Positions 22,531-38,400 of a stretch of 64,000 nucleotides of DNA are shown piece after piece. The notes beneath the pieces were generated by a model. That model was not told where the DNA came from. It ran no database searches and worked only from the letters and a program-made list of their open reading frames with translations. The position numbers and the translations under genes are program-made. Origin of the DNA: Phorcus lineatus (lineage: Eukaryota > Mollusca > Gastropoda > Trochida > Trochidae); NCBI GenBank assembly GCA_921293015.1, contig OV121092.1, positions 4,966,001 to 5,030,000 on the forward strand, in the 5' to 3' direction. The stretch's first letter is position 1; each line of letters begins with the position of its first letter.

Positions 22531-25500
22531 GTAGGACTGACGTTGTTTTGTTAGGTAGAAATCCACGAGCAAAGCGTGAGCTGGTTTTGGTCCCATTTGT
22601 TTACTCTCGTTACGCCCCCCTTGGACCCAGTTAACCAACCGTACTGTACTGTACAACCAAACATCGCCAGTAATGTTGGCAAACTATCTGCTTTGTATAG
22701 TACACTGTATTAAATATTGATAAGGAGAAATCGAAATAAAAGGAATGAAGATTACACAATCATTTTCAAACGTGAAATTGTAAGAATTATTTCATTTAGA
22801 CTTGCTTCCCTTTTTTACTTTTCCTGTGCCTTTAGTTGATTCATTCGCTAAGTTTGAATAAAATATTACAAACTAATCACATTTTAATATTCAACGAATT
22901 CCCATTGACTGTCGTAACAATTCACGTTGGAGATGTAAGCCTATTAATGTTTGTTTTGTTTAATTAGGTAAAGCTTAGTATTCTAATGTATTCGTCATGA
23001 TCAAGATAGATCATAACATAGTTGATAACAGCACCAGAAAATAATTATTTCTTACATCATCACTCTGAATCAGTGAGATTTCTGTCTTTGGCTATATTAT
23101 GCCCAGTTTAGAGACTAGAATTTCTAGACTTGCTTCAGATCAACGTTTCAAGTAGTCTAAGGACATCTACAGCTCATTGACTAAAGCGTAAGAGGACTGG
23201 GGGTAAGAGGGAAGAATCTGGTAGCGCTATTTAACTCTTTACATGTATTTACATTGCTTACGCTGATATTTCACAATAGATAAAACCTGTTTAGGGAAGT
23301 TTTACACGGAGTCTATGTGTTATGCATGATCACGTGACTTCACCCTGAGCAGAAAGGGGATACACTGTCGTTACGCAAATTTAGATATATACACAACTAA
23401 ATAAGTTAAGGAACACACCGATTTTCTAAATAGCATTTTCTCTTTTCAAAATATGATATATATGATGTAGAACTATCATATAAAATTTTGTCCAAAGCTG
23501 TTTTGTTGGTTATTTTTAAAAGGAATCCAGTTTTGAATGGAATAGTCATATTGGAATAGTCAAATTTTGCATATATGAAACGTTTGCAACGACTTAGTAT
23601 CAGTTTTTTTCTAGGAAACAAAGAAGGATATCTTAGAGCTGTGTATTTTTTGTAAAACGATTTCTTATTAGGGAATATATAGAAATTCAAATCACCTCAA
23701 GTGATTTTATTAAAAACGTAATTCTTCATTTTCATGATTTGACTTTTTTGTATACAGATGTACCGATTAAAAGTCATGTCTAACTGATTTTACCTTTCTG
23801 CTAACATATAACTTTTTGTAATATATTCGTAGAAAATTTAATGAAAGTAAAATGTAATTAGATGTAAATTTATGTAAAAAAGGGACATAGGCTATGTTTA
23901 CAAAAAAAACGCCTAACAAATCTGTGCAGTTATCTTGCTAATGAATGCAGTTATAGTTATATGTAAAATCACGAAATTCTTTTCTATCCTAAAGAAATCA
24001 AATATATATCTAAACAAACAGACGAGCGTAGACAAAAGACCCACGTGTAGGTGAACTAGTTTCTGACCACGAGGTCATCGGACGAACAGCTTACTTTAGA
24101 AATTGACGCACAAAGAGTTATTTAAAATCATATAGTCCCAGAAAATGATGATTGGCATAAGTATTTCTTTCAGTTATTAGACAAAATATAGCTTATTCAT
24201 TCTGTCAGTGCTAACGGTATGCTATCCTATTCAGATTTGCCAATTGTTGTGTGTAAACCACTATTCTTTCTTTGCTCCGGGTTTGAGATGACACACGAAA
24301 GTAAATATTAGAAACAACACGTGTGATATATGGATCCTCATTGATTTGATCGTAGAAGGGAATTAATCCATTTACGTACTTGATCAGACATATGTTTTGC
24401 AATGACGTTGAGTACAGCTACAACCGTAGCCATCGGCTTTTCTTAAGCTAACATCTAAAAGTGTCATATTTAACGTTACTTCTTTAAAAAATGAACATTT
24501 GACAGATTTGTTATTGTCATTCGATAAACGAGGAAAACGTGCTGTAACGGTAACAAGACCATTTAGATCAATCAACACAGATATAATGCAAGCTCGAATA
24601 TCGTTGTCTGTCTCCTAGCTGTCAAGGGCGTTCTCTGTCTGTCTGTCTCTGTGCCCAATTATCTCTCCCTTTCACTGTGTTTGTGTGTGTCTCTCTCTTT
24701 GTTCACCTCTTTCTCTGTGTATATCTCTCCCCTCTTTGTGCATATCGCTCCTTCTGTGTCTCCCTCTCTCTGTCTACCTCACCTCCACTGTGTCAACTCT
24801 CCCTCTCTCTGTGTCTCTTTCTGTCTCTCACCGTGTCGACCTGTTTCTGTGTCTGTCGACCTGTCTCTGTATGTCTGTCTGTCTCTGTCTGTGTGTCTCT
24901 CTCTCTCTGTCTGTCTCTCTCTGTCTGTCTCTCTCTGTCTCTCACCTTGTCTGTCTCTCTCAGTCCCTCAGTGTTCATCTTTTATCAGCTTTTGTCATTT
25001 CGTTTTCATTTTTGTTTTGTTTATGAATTGCCACACAAGAGCCACCTGCCTTTATTTACATATGTGAAAGTCACTCTCGTGAGTCACAGGCATTATTGTA
25101 CACCTGCAATCAATACACCATGTATGTATAAAGGATATGTACATGTCAATATATACGACAGCCGTCTTTCTTTGTTCATCGGCCCAGCGAAGCAGCCAAA
25201 CTTCGATATAACGCGGCGCTTAGGCTTCGATATAACGTGCACAGGCATCGTGCGTTGATACTTATTGACATGCGTAAGAAAAAAATGCATTTTCTTTTGA
25301 TGATCATTTTTTGCACATAAGAAAAAATCACATATTTTATCTTCTCTCCTGTCTCATCCTTTTATGTGCTCCGTGATGCTTGTACTATTCGTTTTAAGGT
25401 CGAGTTTTCGTCTCCATTTTACAGACAGTCTTACCTTACAGTTATACAGAGAACCACGAAGTACCATTTTTAACGAAATTTGCGCACGATATATGATTGT

Positions 25501-28500
25501 AGGTGATTATCATTCACTATTTCACATGCAGTGTCATTCCTGGTAACATAACATCATAACAAAATATTAGGAATATCTCAATAACGTTGACCGAGTCTTG
25601 TTTTTGTTTCTACCACTAGACGAAGGGTGCTTATGTTTCCTGATACCAATTTTTTCCTATTCTTTATAGAGTTGTTTTTCATTCGCAATGTACTTTACTT
25701 GCTTATCAGGTTAATGACAAGTTTTTGTACAATTTAGAACTTGTGAAGAGAGATTTACATGTACAATTTCATCAATCTTGTTGAGAAAATGCACAATTTG
25801 ATCTGGTCCCTTGCCAATGACGATTACGCAACTTTCATTCCTCAGTCAGTGTGTTAAGGGAATCTAACTATTTAGAAGTGAAAGCGGTCAACCATCCAGT
25901 GCTGAACTCTACAAGCATAGGTTGCGGTTGATTTAACTATACACCGTTACACATGCTACCAAATTTGTTCTTTTTGGCAAGGTGTCAAACTGTGTTAATA
26001 TTTCATCACAGCTATACGTTCATTGTATAGTGAATGTGGGTCAGGTTGTAATTGATTACCTGACTGAATGAGTCCGAGTTCCATGGCTAGTCCGATCAAC
26101 TCTGATTAAAACATCTTATTGATTCTCTGCCAATCTGATACCGGCGAGTAATGTTACAATGAAATCATTTTAAACCGATTACTGTACTGTCTGTGCCCCG
26201 GCCTAAAACACACATTCTGAACATTCACAATCTCTACCTAAACAGCACTCATATTCATGATCATGACCAATCGAATCCTACACCAGAAAATCAATCTCGT
26301 TATAAATAGAATTTATCGAAGTTTAAAATGCATACATGTATATCCTGATAATTCAAAATCTCAGACTGAACAACACGCATATTCTGAATCATGACCAATC
26401 TAATCTTATACAAGAGACTTTCAAACTCGGGCAAAACAGAGTTTAGCTGCATCATGATAAAATTTTACATACTATAACAAGAATTTAAGTTTAAAATACA
26501 CTTGTTCTAAAACATGACATATCTTTGTCTAAAACACATGTATTGTGACACATGATCTTTCTTAGACCAAATACGCATATGCGCAATCGATCAATTAATA
26601 GATGTGCTTGCGTCGTCACGTGCTAATTGTGCATGTGACGGTGACTGCAACGCATGACGTTTGGCATTCTGTTTTTTTTTAATAACACCTACTATGCTTT
26701 ATAAATGTTAGTAATGAAAAGTTCTGAGTTCTGATCAATTCAAACAAATTACCCAAAGCTCATTTACGTTGATTCGAACGATTTCGAGTCCAAAAAATTA
26801 ATATTGTACAGTTTCATTTAAATGTTATGGATGGTTGGGGCTTTGCACTGGTTAGCGCGTTCGGCATCGGATCAAAAGCTTCGTGGTTCGAATCCCGCCA
26901 CGGGCTCTGCAACTTTGTCTCTGCAGTTGAGAACTGTTCTACACGCAGTAAGGTTTGGGTTGAAAGCTACACTGAATGTCAGTGCAGTGCTACCCATGGT
27001 TCGCTAGTTCTAGCCGATGCTCCCAAGTTTCACCGCAACACACAGCCACGGTGATGTTGCGGGCTTTCTCCCTGTAATGATACTAGAAGCCGTGTCATAA
27101 GTGAAATACTCTTGAAAGCGGCGATAAAAACCCAAATCAACTCACACCAAAATGATATGCAAATCGCCCCATTCCTGAATAGAATTTTCAAGAAAACACA
27201 GAGATGAGGACACTGAGGAATAAAATCTGATTATATTTTTGAACTTAGAAAGGGAATTTATATTCTGTAATCGTATCATTTACCATTGATTAGCCATTGT
27301 GCCCTCTCTATGATATTGATTGGGAACTGCGCAATTACTGGTGACGTTAAAGCATTCTTTTTGGTTTAAAGTCGCATATCCCCTTTCTACTACCCCTCCC
27401 TTTCCCATCCCGTAAATCAATACCTCAACAAGAAATCTTGTCCCATCATAGCTGTTTACGTAAAGATGAGCTTTATTGAACCGACGTGCAGGTTTTGTTT
27501 AAAGAAAGAATTAAGCGTTTTAGCAACCTAACTGTAAGACAAAGAATATTGGATGCTGAGCTATGCAAATATATTCTAAGAAGCGGTTTATTTCTAGCCG
27601 CTTTGCGTATAAGCAGAATAAGAGTTTTTAGAACAATAAGAAGGCTGGTTTTGACATCTTTCACACCTTTAGAGTAGATTGGTTTTAAATGTCAACAGCA
27701 GACTATGTTTTGTTGCTATGGTAACATAGATTTGCGTGGGGTTTACAACGAAGAATTTATTTTATCTATTTAAGATAGTTAAGAAATCTTATTTACCAAG
27801 CTATGTTTAAAGCATTTACTCGTGCATTATGATTGTGGAGAGTAATTTTGATTCCAAGATGCATATATCTATGTACACATTATATATGCTTTGCGTGTCA
27901 TCATGATATAGACTGCATGGCAGATCCAAAGAATACTCTTAAAGGCACTATGATACGTGTTAGAATTTTTTACATGTTGTGTCAGTGTCTTTTATAACAA
28001 ATGTTAATGCGATACATCTGAGTACACGCACAACTCTAGTTGTCGGAAACGGTGTCACTTAAAAAATGAAAATAATTTCCGGCCATTTTAGTGTGAACAT
28101 TGCATTTTTATTAATTCAAGGTAGGGAAATGGATTTACTTTGCTTTACCGAACCATGTACATTCACCATTCATTGATTCTGGAGGACTGTTTTGAATTTG
28201 ATGAAATTCATTTCCCATTTTGTGACGCCCCTTCATTTTCGTAACAAAACGCACTACAGCCCCTTTACAGCATTTGTCGTTCTGCTCCACGACTTTGAAT
28301 AAAATATATAAGCTTATTCAGTATTGTGGATCGCGTGACCTAGAGTATAATTACATAAGTAAACTCGTATCCTATTACGTTAAAGAGCAAAATGTACATT
28401 TTCTAAATACACAGTCATTGTTGAACCTACCAATATGCTCAACAGGATGACCTCGATTTGAAAAGGAAAAATGTAACAGATTGAAAATAAATATGTATGG

Positions 28501-29369
28501 TAGCTGTTGTAAATTAATTTCAATGTCTGTGTGTTTAATCATCTGATAACTATTGCTGTATTCGGCTAGGATGTGAAGCATTTTAGTCAAAGAATATTGC
28601 ACGAGGCATGTATACGTAAGAGTCGTCTAAAATATGCAGTCATGAATTGTCGCCATTTTCTGGCGAGATTTGAACAAGTGCCTTAATTCTTTAAAGTCTT
28701 TCACGTTAACCACAGCGCTACGCAGTAAGGGGAATTCTGCGGAAATTCCTGGCTCGTAACCTAAGTTGCAAGTTATAAGTAACACCTTTATCATATACCC
28801 CATATATGTCTAACAGGCTGACACGAGGAAGTATCTCATATATTTTACACATACATCACGTCTTTATGTCCCGTGACAGGTCTATTGTGCGGTTTAAATT
28901 TGAAAATCGGCAGAACCACCGGTATATCTTTTCGCCTGAACTTAAAACTCGTAAATCAAATCAGACTCTATCTGCCTTGTTGGTTGCAATACCACGCAGG
29001 GAAAATCACATTTTATGTTATGTAACCGGGGTTCGAACCCGCCCCTTGGTTGGTAATGTATATTGAGATGTTTTCTAGATGATGCACAGGTCGGCTACTT
29101 ATACAATAAATTCAAAGTGTAACCATTTGTTAGTAGATTGTATACGATGCTCAGAGTAATCCAAAAAAACAGTGCATTGTTCCTATTACTTAATTATGTC
29201 TCTTGTCGAGAATATTCTTCTTGAAATATGTTTATCGTGCATTAGTGTATTCGTTAAGTACAGTGCGACATGTTTATCGCCTTTTTGAGTAGGTCTATGC
29301 AAGACTTGAGAGTGAAACAGTTCGTGATACGGATTTCAACTATTATATCATTGTAATTGATATTACATC

Positions 29370-29414
<45 letters not shown>

Positions 29415-32400
29415 CATTTTATAATTACATGTTCTCTTCCTGGTTGATACCGTTTAGTTTTTCAACCTAAACAACAACTAACAAAGACATGGGTATAAGT
29501 TAAATTAAGACCTCAGACATGATGGTGACATTCCAGTATGAAATAGGAGTTTTATTTGTCGGCGTGTATCCATGTGGATCGAACGAAAATAGATTTGGGG
29601 AGTTTAGAACAAGGACGTTAGACTTTAAAGTTTTTCATGTAATTGAAGCATTATATATGGTAGAAAAAGGAGATATCCATGTCTGCATCGGCAGAAAAAC
29701 TTTCGTCCACGAAACACTTTGAATTTAATGTAGCCAAGTTAAGAGATTGGGCTATTGCTACTTTCGGTTAATATATTTTAAATTCATTCAACTCAGTGAC
29801 TAGTTAAAATACAACATGCAGTTGACACAAGGGCAGCTACCACGAAGCGAGAACTGCGCATTCATATACGTAAGAATTTGAATTTGAATGCGATGTGTAA
29901 ACGTTTATGTATAAACTAGAGTCACTTGGACAAAGGTTATAACATCGGGTTGATATTATCGCAAGCAGTGGAGGGTAAATAGATAAATCAAGAGAAAAAT
30001 ATATGTACATTATTGACGTATGTGATCTAATAATAGATTAATATCGTAATATAGAGCAAAATAAAAGCGAACAGCGAGAACTTCGAATTTTATACGCAAG
30101 ATTTTGAATTTGAATCATGTGTAAGCCCTAAACCTTGAGTTAGTGAAGGAACAAAGGGTATAACATCGGGTTGACATTATGGCAAATTCAAAAATTTGTG
30201 GCCTAATCGAGAGCAAAATGTATGTACGTTATTGACGTTTTTGTTCTAATAATAGATTATTGTCTCGGGAATAGTGTTTTGTGTATCATAAAAAATCACA
30301 TGGTGTGTGAAAGTCATTCAATTGTAGTTATGATTAAATTTTCTATTATAATTTCTGTATCTGACGGATGAACAAATTGAGGATCTTTTAGATAAAAATT
30401 TAGAGCAGTTCAAAGGTGACGTCAGAGAACTGTATTATAAAAAGTAAATGAATATATCACGTGTCGGTCTTGACCGCCTGGCATGGGAAGACCTGAAAGA
30501 CTTTTCCTAATCAACGACATTTCGGTAATAAGTACGTATATCATAGTGACGTTTTGAGTCTTGATTTACAAAATATGAAAAAAATTAAATAAAATTAAAA
30601 AGGATTATCAAAATGTGTTTATTTTCTTATCTTAATATGTTTGCTTTAGTATTCTTAATATGTGTTAGGACGACAGATTAAACGTCATAAACAGGGTCTG
30701 TTGACTTTCGTGACACTGGACTAGATCCATCAACCTACGCTAGAGTAAATACGGTTTACAGGTAAATATAATTAAGCTTCTTTCATCCAAGGTTATGTTT
30801 CAGTCACCTGGCTGTCATCACGTTGCTTTGTGGACTTATCCGTACATCACCTTTGGGGGAAATTTGAAAGAGGAGTGCTGGATTGAAAAATTCTCAAATT
30901 TGCTTTTATACAAGAGATAGAATACTTGATATTAGTGTATATGTTTGTTGGTTTATTCGGCTTGAAAGGTGGCATAATTCCTTTAGCTTGCGTTATGTGT
31001 CCAGTGAACATACGAGTAATTATTTTTTACAATTAGAAATATGTACAAAATGATTAAGCAGAACATTCGATTTTACTATCTAAAATAAGAGTTATCATTA
31101 AACGGATTAGAAAAATCCTAAATCACTTAATGTTCAATAATCGTTAATTTTCATGCTATTTTACCTCAACACGAGGTAGGCAGACACTTTTACTTTTGAA
31201 AACAGAATACAAATATATATAGTTTCGTTTATAAACATGTTCTTTATCTACAGTGCTGCAATAAAGTTTGATCAGTAAAGTATAAACCAGGAGATGTACC
31301 AGTTGACCTTTAGGAGTAGAATTACCGCCAGCTAAATGAACAATCGGACATCAGGTTATTGACACGTCTGTGTGTCTGTCTGTTATTCTGACAGGCCCCG
31401 TAAGATTATATTAATCTCAAGCTGATCACATCTCCAGCGTCTTTATCATCTATCAATCAACGAGAACAGAAATCAATTTCACAACGTGACATTTAGCCAA
31501 AGTACCACCTAGCAGGGAGTCAAGTAGTTTGACCTTAGAAAATATGCCACTTAGCGGGCGCCCTCAGATCAAGGGAGATAACTGCCAGCTGGAGTCGTGA
31601 TATCAATCAGATTGACTTTATTAGGGAGAAGATAATCAATCTCTTCCGATGTTGTTCCAGATTTGCTTTGTCATCAAGATATTCTGACATATGATTAGAT
31701 GAAGAAAAACATTACAGGTCATAACTGTCGTGTACCTTTTTTTCTAAATGACTAACTAAACTGCGAATGGAATGACGATGTCGCGTGTATAATTTGTGCA
31801 TATTTTGACAACAAATCGATTGATCTTTTCACTTTTATGTTTTTTATTAGTGTATCAAGATCAAATGATATTTGCATGCGATTAAGAAATATTGACAAAT
31901 AGATTTCATATCGATTGACATATCGATAGAATCCCTCAAATTCCTAATAGATAGCGCTTATATACTTGGTCTGTTTCAGACATTCCACGAACAGCCTGTT
32001 TCATTGTTTACGTCAGTTGTACACACCACACGCTTGAAAACCATATAAGCATTCACGGTGTCATAAAATCCCGTCTAACCCAGTGCAATACTTAACTGAA
32101 GAGGTAAATTTTTCGCTCTATCAGATAAAAACATTGCTTTTTTAAACATTCTACCCGATGCGTGGAAGATAGCCGTCGAAAAAGTATTGCTCGTCTCAAG
32201 TGTTAAGCTGTTATGAAAACCCTTCCATAAATCAAGTCCAAATGAAGTGAAGAAAAAATGATAGGTCCCCCTTTGATTAATTTTTAATTTCTCAGTTTGG
32301 ACACGTTTACCGACATTTCAAGTTAAGTACAAATAGTTAGTCTCCTTGGTCTCTAACACTACGTAACCACTTTTATGGGTATGATAACGTGAAAAGAAAA

Positions 32401-35400
32401 ACAAAGGTGTTAAAAAATTTTTGTTTTTATTCCCTATGGACAATTAATTTCAGAGGTAAATAACCTACGTACGAAGGAAATGTATATGACACGTGCCACT
32501 CAAATACACATAGTAGCAAGCAGAGCTGTCGTGTCTGCAAAACATACCATCGGCCGGGTAACCTTACACACCGCTTAGACGATATGTCAACTGCTGATAG
32601 TCTCTGTATGTTGGACGTCTCACACATCTCACACGTAACCCTTTAAACGTCCAAGTCAATGCCTGTTGTACGACAAATAATCAAAATATCAACTGATAGT
32701 GATAATGTATTAAGTGCATAAGTTACATGTGAGTGGGTCGGATTTAGAATTCAATTATATTTATTGCATTACAACAGAAAATATACTAATTTCTAAATGC
32801 GCTTTCGGGTGCATTTTGAAAGCTCATTTTTAGGTTAGGCCAGTGTGAAAGGAAAAGGATGCGTGCTAGAAAGTTGCTGGTAGTTCGTATGATGCTTTCT
32901 AATGGTGTGAGCTATTTTTCAGGCATTTGTTGACTATGAGAAGTTATGTGGAATACCAAGAATCTTAAGAGAAAAACAATCTGTCAAATGTGTGATCTAA
33001 ATAAAGTCGAGGATGAATATCATTTTTTATGTGTTTGCCCAGCATACAATTCTTTAAGAAGATTGTTTTATGTACGTAAAGAAATATTTTCTTTTTTGAT
33101 ATTAATATGTTTATATCTCTTATGAATAACCAAAGTAAATCTCATTTAGAAAATTTGTCCATTTATATACACAAAGCTTTTATGATGAGAAAGAATGTGT
33201 TACCTGTAAATGTATAACTATGTACTATGTACTACAGGCCTGTGGCCTCTCAGTATGGAAATAAAACTATACGAGAAGTGTGTTTTTGGTAATGTGTCAC
33301 TATGTGAGTCCTAAGGTTGCATGCACTCTTAGAGAAGGATGCCCATTTGAATGCTGAAATCACGATTATATAAGCTAAACTTCAACTTATTTTTATTGTG
33401 GAACTTGTTACGTTTCATTGCATGTCATTATCCTGTTATTTCAGATGAAAGTATTCAAACCTAATGCAAAAATCGGATTGAAAATGATGAACTTCAGAGT
33501 CTATCGCTGTGCATTTTCGGAAATTATTGTTCTTTTCAAATCGGTAAATATTCTGTATTTATCATGTCAAAGTTATGATTAATAATGGTGATGATTAGTC
33601 ATAACTATGACATATACCACATTCACCACATCACAACACGTACCCACATTCACCACACCACAACACATGTACCATGTATGTCAAAACAATATATTTTGTT
33701 TAATCTCATGTACACTTTATCTTTCCCCTCCCAATCAGATAGTAGAAATGCGTGTTTAACAAACTCGAATTTTAAATCTGTAAATCCCTGATTGTATGCA
33801 CTTGCTGATAGCTGTGTAACATGGTTTCGGAAGTTTGACAGTGAATTTGTCTATGTAGGTGTTTAGCTGACACACGTCACTCAGAACTACTTCATAACAA
33901 GTATACATGTCATGTACATGTTGGAAAAACATATTCAAGGTCGGACCTTGACTTTGAATTACTTATATATGCTAAAAGATGTTGGCCTAAAAAATTCAGG
34001 TCAAAACATCTTTAAAGGGACAGTAGCACCTTTTTTGAAAGACGTATTTCATGAAAAGATTTCCTTATAAATATTCATGCAATGTCCAATTTAGTAGCTT
34101 CAGAGGATCTAAAAATCTCATTCATTGTCCCGAATAATTATGTATAAAGGCAAAACCGCTGGCGACCATTTTTGTGTGAACACCTTTTAATCCTTTGAGG
34201 TGGAAAACTGGATTCGCATAGCTAAACGTACCATGTATCGTTCGCTTTTAAACTGCTTTTTTTAAAAGAACACATTGTCTTCAATTGGAAACCTATTATT
34301 TTCGTTTTCTTTAGATAACTTTATTTGTCGAAAAACGTGCAACTACCCTTAATGCCCTTGATCTTTGAGAATAACAACATATTTAGTGGAACGATAAGTT
34401 GCAGGAACTATGTTTGATTTAGAAAAGGGGATATTATTTTATATGAAAAACAATCGTATCTTGATCCTTAACGGAATAAATCTGAAAGAGAGTGGTACGA
34501 TCTTGACGTCAATTCCTTGTTTCTTTAATGACAGTTTCACATGCTAGCTTTACTCGTGATTGATGAAAGGTGTTATTTTCAGTTATAGATTCCGGATTTT
34601 AAACAAAATCCATTGAAATAGAAAACATTATGACGCCAATGGATATAATTGAGGTCCATAGTCTCGCTATCTTTATCCCAATGTTTCACCATACTTCAAA
34701 ATTAGAATTCAGATTTCAAAGAAATGTGATATCTTTATGAATCATAATTAAGCAACTAAATGACAATAGTATTTCCATTAAATATCAACTATTATGAATT
34801 TCCTGTCCTCGGCAAAACGTATTATCTAATCCTAGATCCTGTCCATTATGAGTTATAGAGAGACACATTATCCACAGGTTGACGTCATCACCTCAGTTTC
34901 GTTTCATCGTCCTAACGTGTGGGCTCTTATATCGTGAGTATCATTCGACGTTTCTGCACTATAGAAATTATGGCTCCCCACGGCCTGGCGGGAGCATAAT
35001 TGCACTATGGTGATGAATTGGTACCGTTATTTGATTCAACGGTTTTATAGAGATTTTCTCTTATAACTTGAATAATAGGTTATCCCCTCTATAAATGATT
35101 GAGGAAAATACCTATCTGTTCAAATGGTGCGTGGTCTTGTGCATGGCTTTTTCTACCGCCATCTTAATTCAACAAATTCAGCAGCAACAGGCGACGCTAG
35201 CAGGATAGACTAAAATTTAGGCTATGAAATATTCTAATAATTAAGTTTTCCTTCATCTATATATTCTTTTCCTCGAGCTCTTAATTCCATGTGTATGCAT
35301 TCAAGCTAGACTTGCTAAATGTGGACTTAGACTGTATTAAAGGCTTTTACTTAATACACAGTCATGACTACTAGCAGCATGGGTGTCCCTTTCCATTTTT

Positions 35401-38400
35401 GGAAACTGAGTGTTTGAAGGGTGATATTTTTTCCAGCGGTTCATGCACTTAAGTGTATTAATCTGGGAGAGGCTGCGACAAATAACAATCCACTGATTGT
35501 TTTTCATTTTGATTATCTTAAACTACGCATATCGAATATTTGTATCTACTATGAATAATTATAAGGGACGATGTTTTATGGAAGTGTACTACATGCAATG
35601 ACAGAGTTTATTAGTGAAAAGAATTACCTTTTGATTTAAGATCCAAGTCATTAGTCAACAAGTATATAGGCATGTGCGGCAATTATTCAGACATCTTAAG
35701 ATAACACTTTAGTAGTGTCTGAGAAATAGATAAATGTCCGCTTTAAGAGCATCCCGAATTGACCCCGACTCCCAATAGTCACCTTAAAGCGTCATTTAGA
35801 GCTGACACTCATTAGAAGGGAGAAGTTGTACAAACGTACAGCCACTTTAGTGACTACTGGTACCTGGTCTTTGGTGTCGTCTTCTACTTCAGTTACCCCA
35901 GTGAGAGTTTTTATCACGATGTCAAGTTATATAATGACATCAAATCCCTTGGTAACAAATTGTCATTATCATAAAGGCAACATTTTAGTTGGAAGTTCAG
36001 TGTTTAAAGTATGTTACATGAAACGACCTTGTTTCAGTCATAGTTCTCAGCAAGGTCGTTATAAGAAGACTAAACTCTCATCCCCGTATCATATCATTTC
36101 ACCGACAATGTCGTTTATGATAAAATTACACTTTTCATTAAATAGAAATATAGCGGTAATCTGAATTCCACATTCTTAACACAAGATCGGGAAATCAGGG
36201 GATGCTTTATACACTTTAAGTAGTTCATATCAACTTTAGAGTGTAAACACGCGAGTTGTAAAAAACCACTGAAAATGAAGTTCTATAGGTTAAACCAGAC
36301 AATTTGTTCCCACAAATCGTAAAGTTCAACGGATTGTTTTCGTGTTTAAAGATGTGCTTTGAGATACTTTATGAGTAAAAGTGTCAATATGAGCCACAGA
36401 TTCATCTGTAATATGTTCTTTCATATCATTAGTACTAGCTAATAATGTTATGTTTAATACTAAGCCATGCTTTTAATTCTCATTTGTGCAACAACAGACG
36501 GTTCGAGTCTATAACGTCCTTCTAATCGATGTAAACATTACAATATTAGAACGTCATGATGATCAATTATGCAATAAATCAGGAAAAAATGTAATTGTGT
36601 CTTTTAAGTGTATGTCTTTGCCAGGATGTACTGTCTGAAGGCTGTTTGATACTCTTTGGTTGCGTTTGGGCTGTTTGTTTTTTTGCTTTTAGGGATGTTG
36701 CGTTTAGGGGCTTGTTTTTGGTTTGAGGTGTTTTTGAGCAAAAATTTGTTGTTCTGCCTACATGTGTTAACCAATTCAGTGCGATTATTTAGAGATGCCA
36801 TGTGAGGTTTGCAGATGATTATTAATTTTTCATGGATGCAAAGGCTGCATCTTTTGTTTGCGTTTGAATATGGTTTTGTCTGACCGATAACTGACCATTC
36901 AATTGTGAATTCAGAGTTATCCTCCTTATTTTTCCCGATATATGTGTTAAGTTCTGTAGCTTTCGTTTTACTGGGGTTGTTGAAGGATGTTTTATGGTTG
37001 TTGTACCTGGTTTTGAATTCTGTTTCTGTGAGGCCAACATATGTTTCAATATTATCTTTAATTGTAACTTTAGCAAGGCAATTGCCTTTGAAGGGGCATG
37101 TTTTAGGGCTTTGATAGTTGCAGGTTTGTCATTGCTGTCTTCTTTGGTTGTTCTGACCTGCTTGTTGTTGTTGTCAATGACGTTTTTAAGGTTTGGCATG
37201 CAACTGTAGCTAAGCTTGACTGTGTTTTTGTAGAATATTTTGCTGAGTGGGCTGGTTGTGGGAAATGAACTGTGGAGTATGTTGTGGAACTTTTTGCCTA
37301 TGTTTGTTTTCAGGATGTTCGCTCCTCAGTCAAAGTGACAAAACTCAAATAACCTTAAATCATAATGTTCTTATATAGTAAACCAAAATGAAGCGGAAAT
37401 TTCTCAATTTTGATGATTTATGATTAAATATTCATCAAAATTAAAGAACGTAGTATTTTTCATTTTGAAATAATTCACAATTTTGCTGACTCAGCAATTT
37501 TAATTGTAACTATCATTTGAGCAAGTTCTATTATCTGTTTTTCTTAGAAAGTAGATGTTGTTGAAAGAATATGATTTGTATGTATGCGTATAGGTATATT
37601 TTTAGATAATGAGTGGGAGAAAGCATGTTTTTAGTACAAAAATAACTTAAATATTGATAATTCAATTGAAATGTTAGAATACGTGTTGTGACGTAGCGGC
37701 TAAAAACCCACAGTAGCATATATATTTCATACTTTTTTCTGGAAGAAAATTATGTTAACTCAAACATGTTTTCATATTAAAAAAAGTTTAATACAGGAAC
37801 TAATTTGAATTTAAGATTCCTCAAAAAAGGTCATCATTTCCCCATTGACTCCCATGTTAAATCTCTGACTGACATAGGGATCTTTGTCTTAATATATCTC
37901 GAAAAAACCAACACTAACCCCCATTTTGGGGGGTTGATATTTCAAGCAAATACACTAAACTTTTGAAAAAAAACAAGTTAGAAAAAAGTTTAATACTTTA
38001 AATTTGAAGAGCGGACATCCTTAACATACGAAACACAAACACAACAAGCTTCATATGTTTCGATGTGGTAGAGTTCTACCCATCCATTACTGAAAAAACT
38101 CTAAATGATGCACTTGAAACTTTTCAGTATTCAACATTTCGTGAATGGAACATGCTAGAATATAGAGAGTAAATCATATTTTATCAATCACTACAGCTCT
38201 GTTTCATGCTGATTGCAAATATGTACCAGAATGGAGGCAGGTATTGTTAGACAGGATATGAGTCAGACACAGGTTTCAGTTGCTTTTCTTACAAATCGAT
38301 GCAGTTTCATTTCGGAAAGTGATGAAAGTTTTTCATCAAGCAAATGCGTTCGACACTAATACAACATAGAATAGCATCCTTGTTGTAGCTCTGGGACTGA

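Noticed and set aside
22309-22656. 115-codon minus-strand frame over the SH3BP5 promoter and exon 1
   Set aside because: No recognisable family; it overlaps a well-supported exon on the other strand and a GC-rich patch that lowers stop frequency.
24651-25258. Long Leu/Ser/Cys-rich open frames
   Set aside because: They are translations of the CTGT/CTCT pyrimidine repeat.
29024-29045. GGTTCGAACCCGCCCC resembling a tRNA T arm
   Set aside because: No A box, anticodon stem or acceptor stem at the right spacing; probably a SINE scrap.
35826-36164. 112-codon plus-strand frame
   Set aside because: No family, no signal peptide or splice support, and biased toward Ser/Thr/Val as in random translation.
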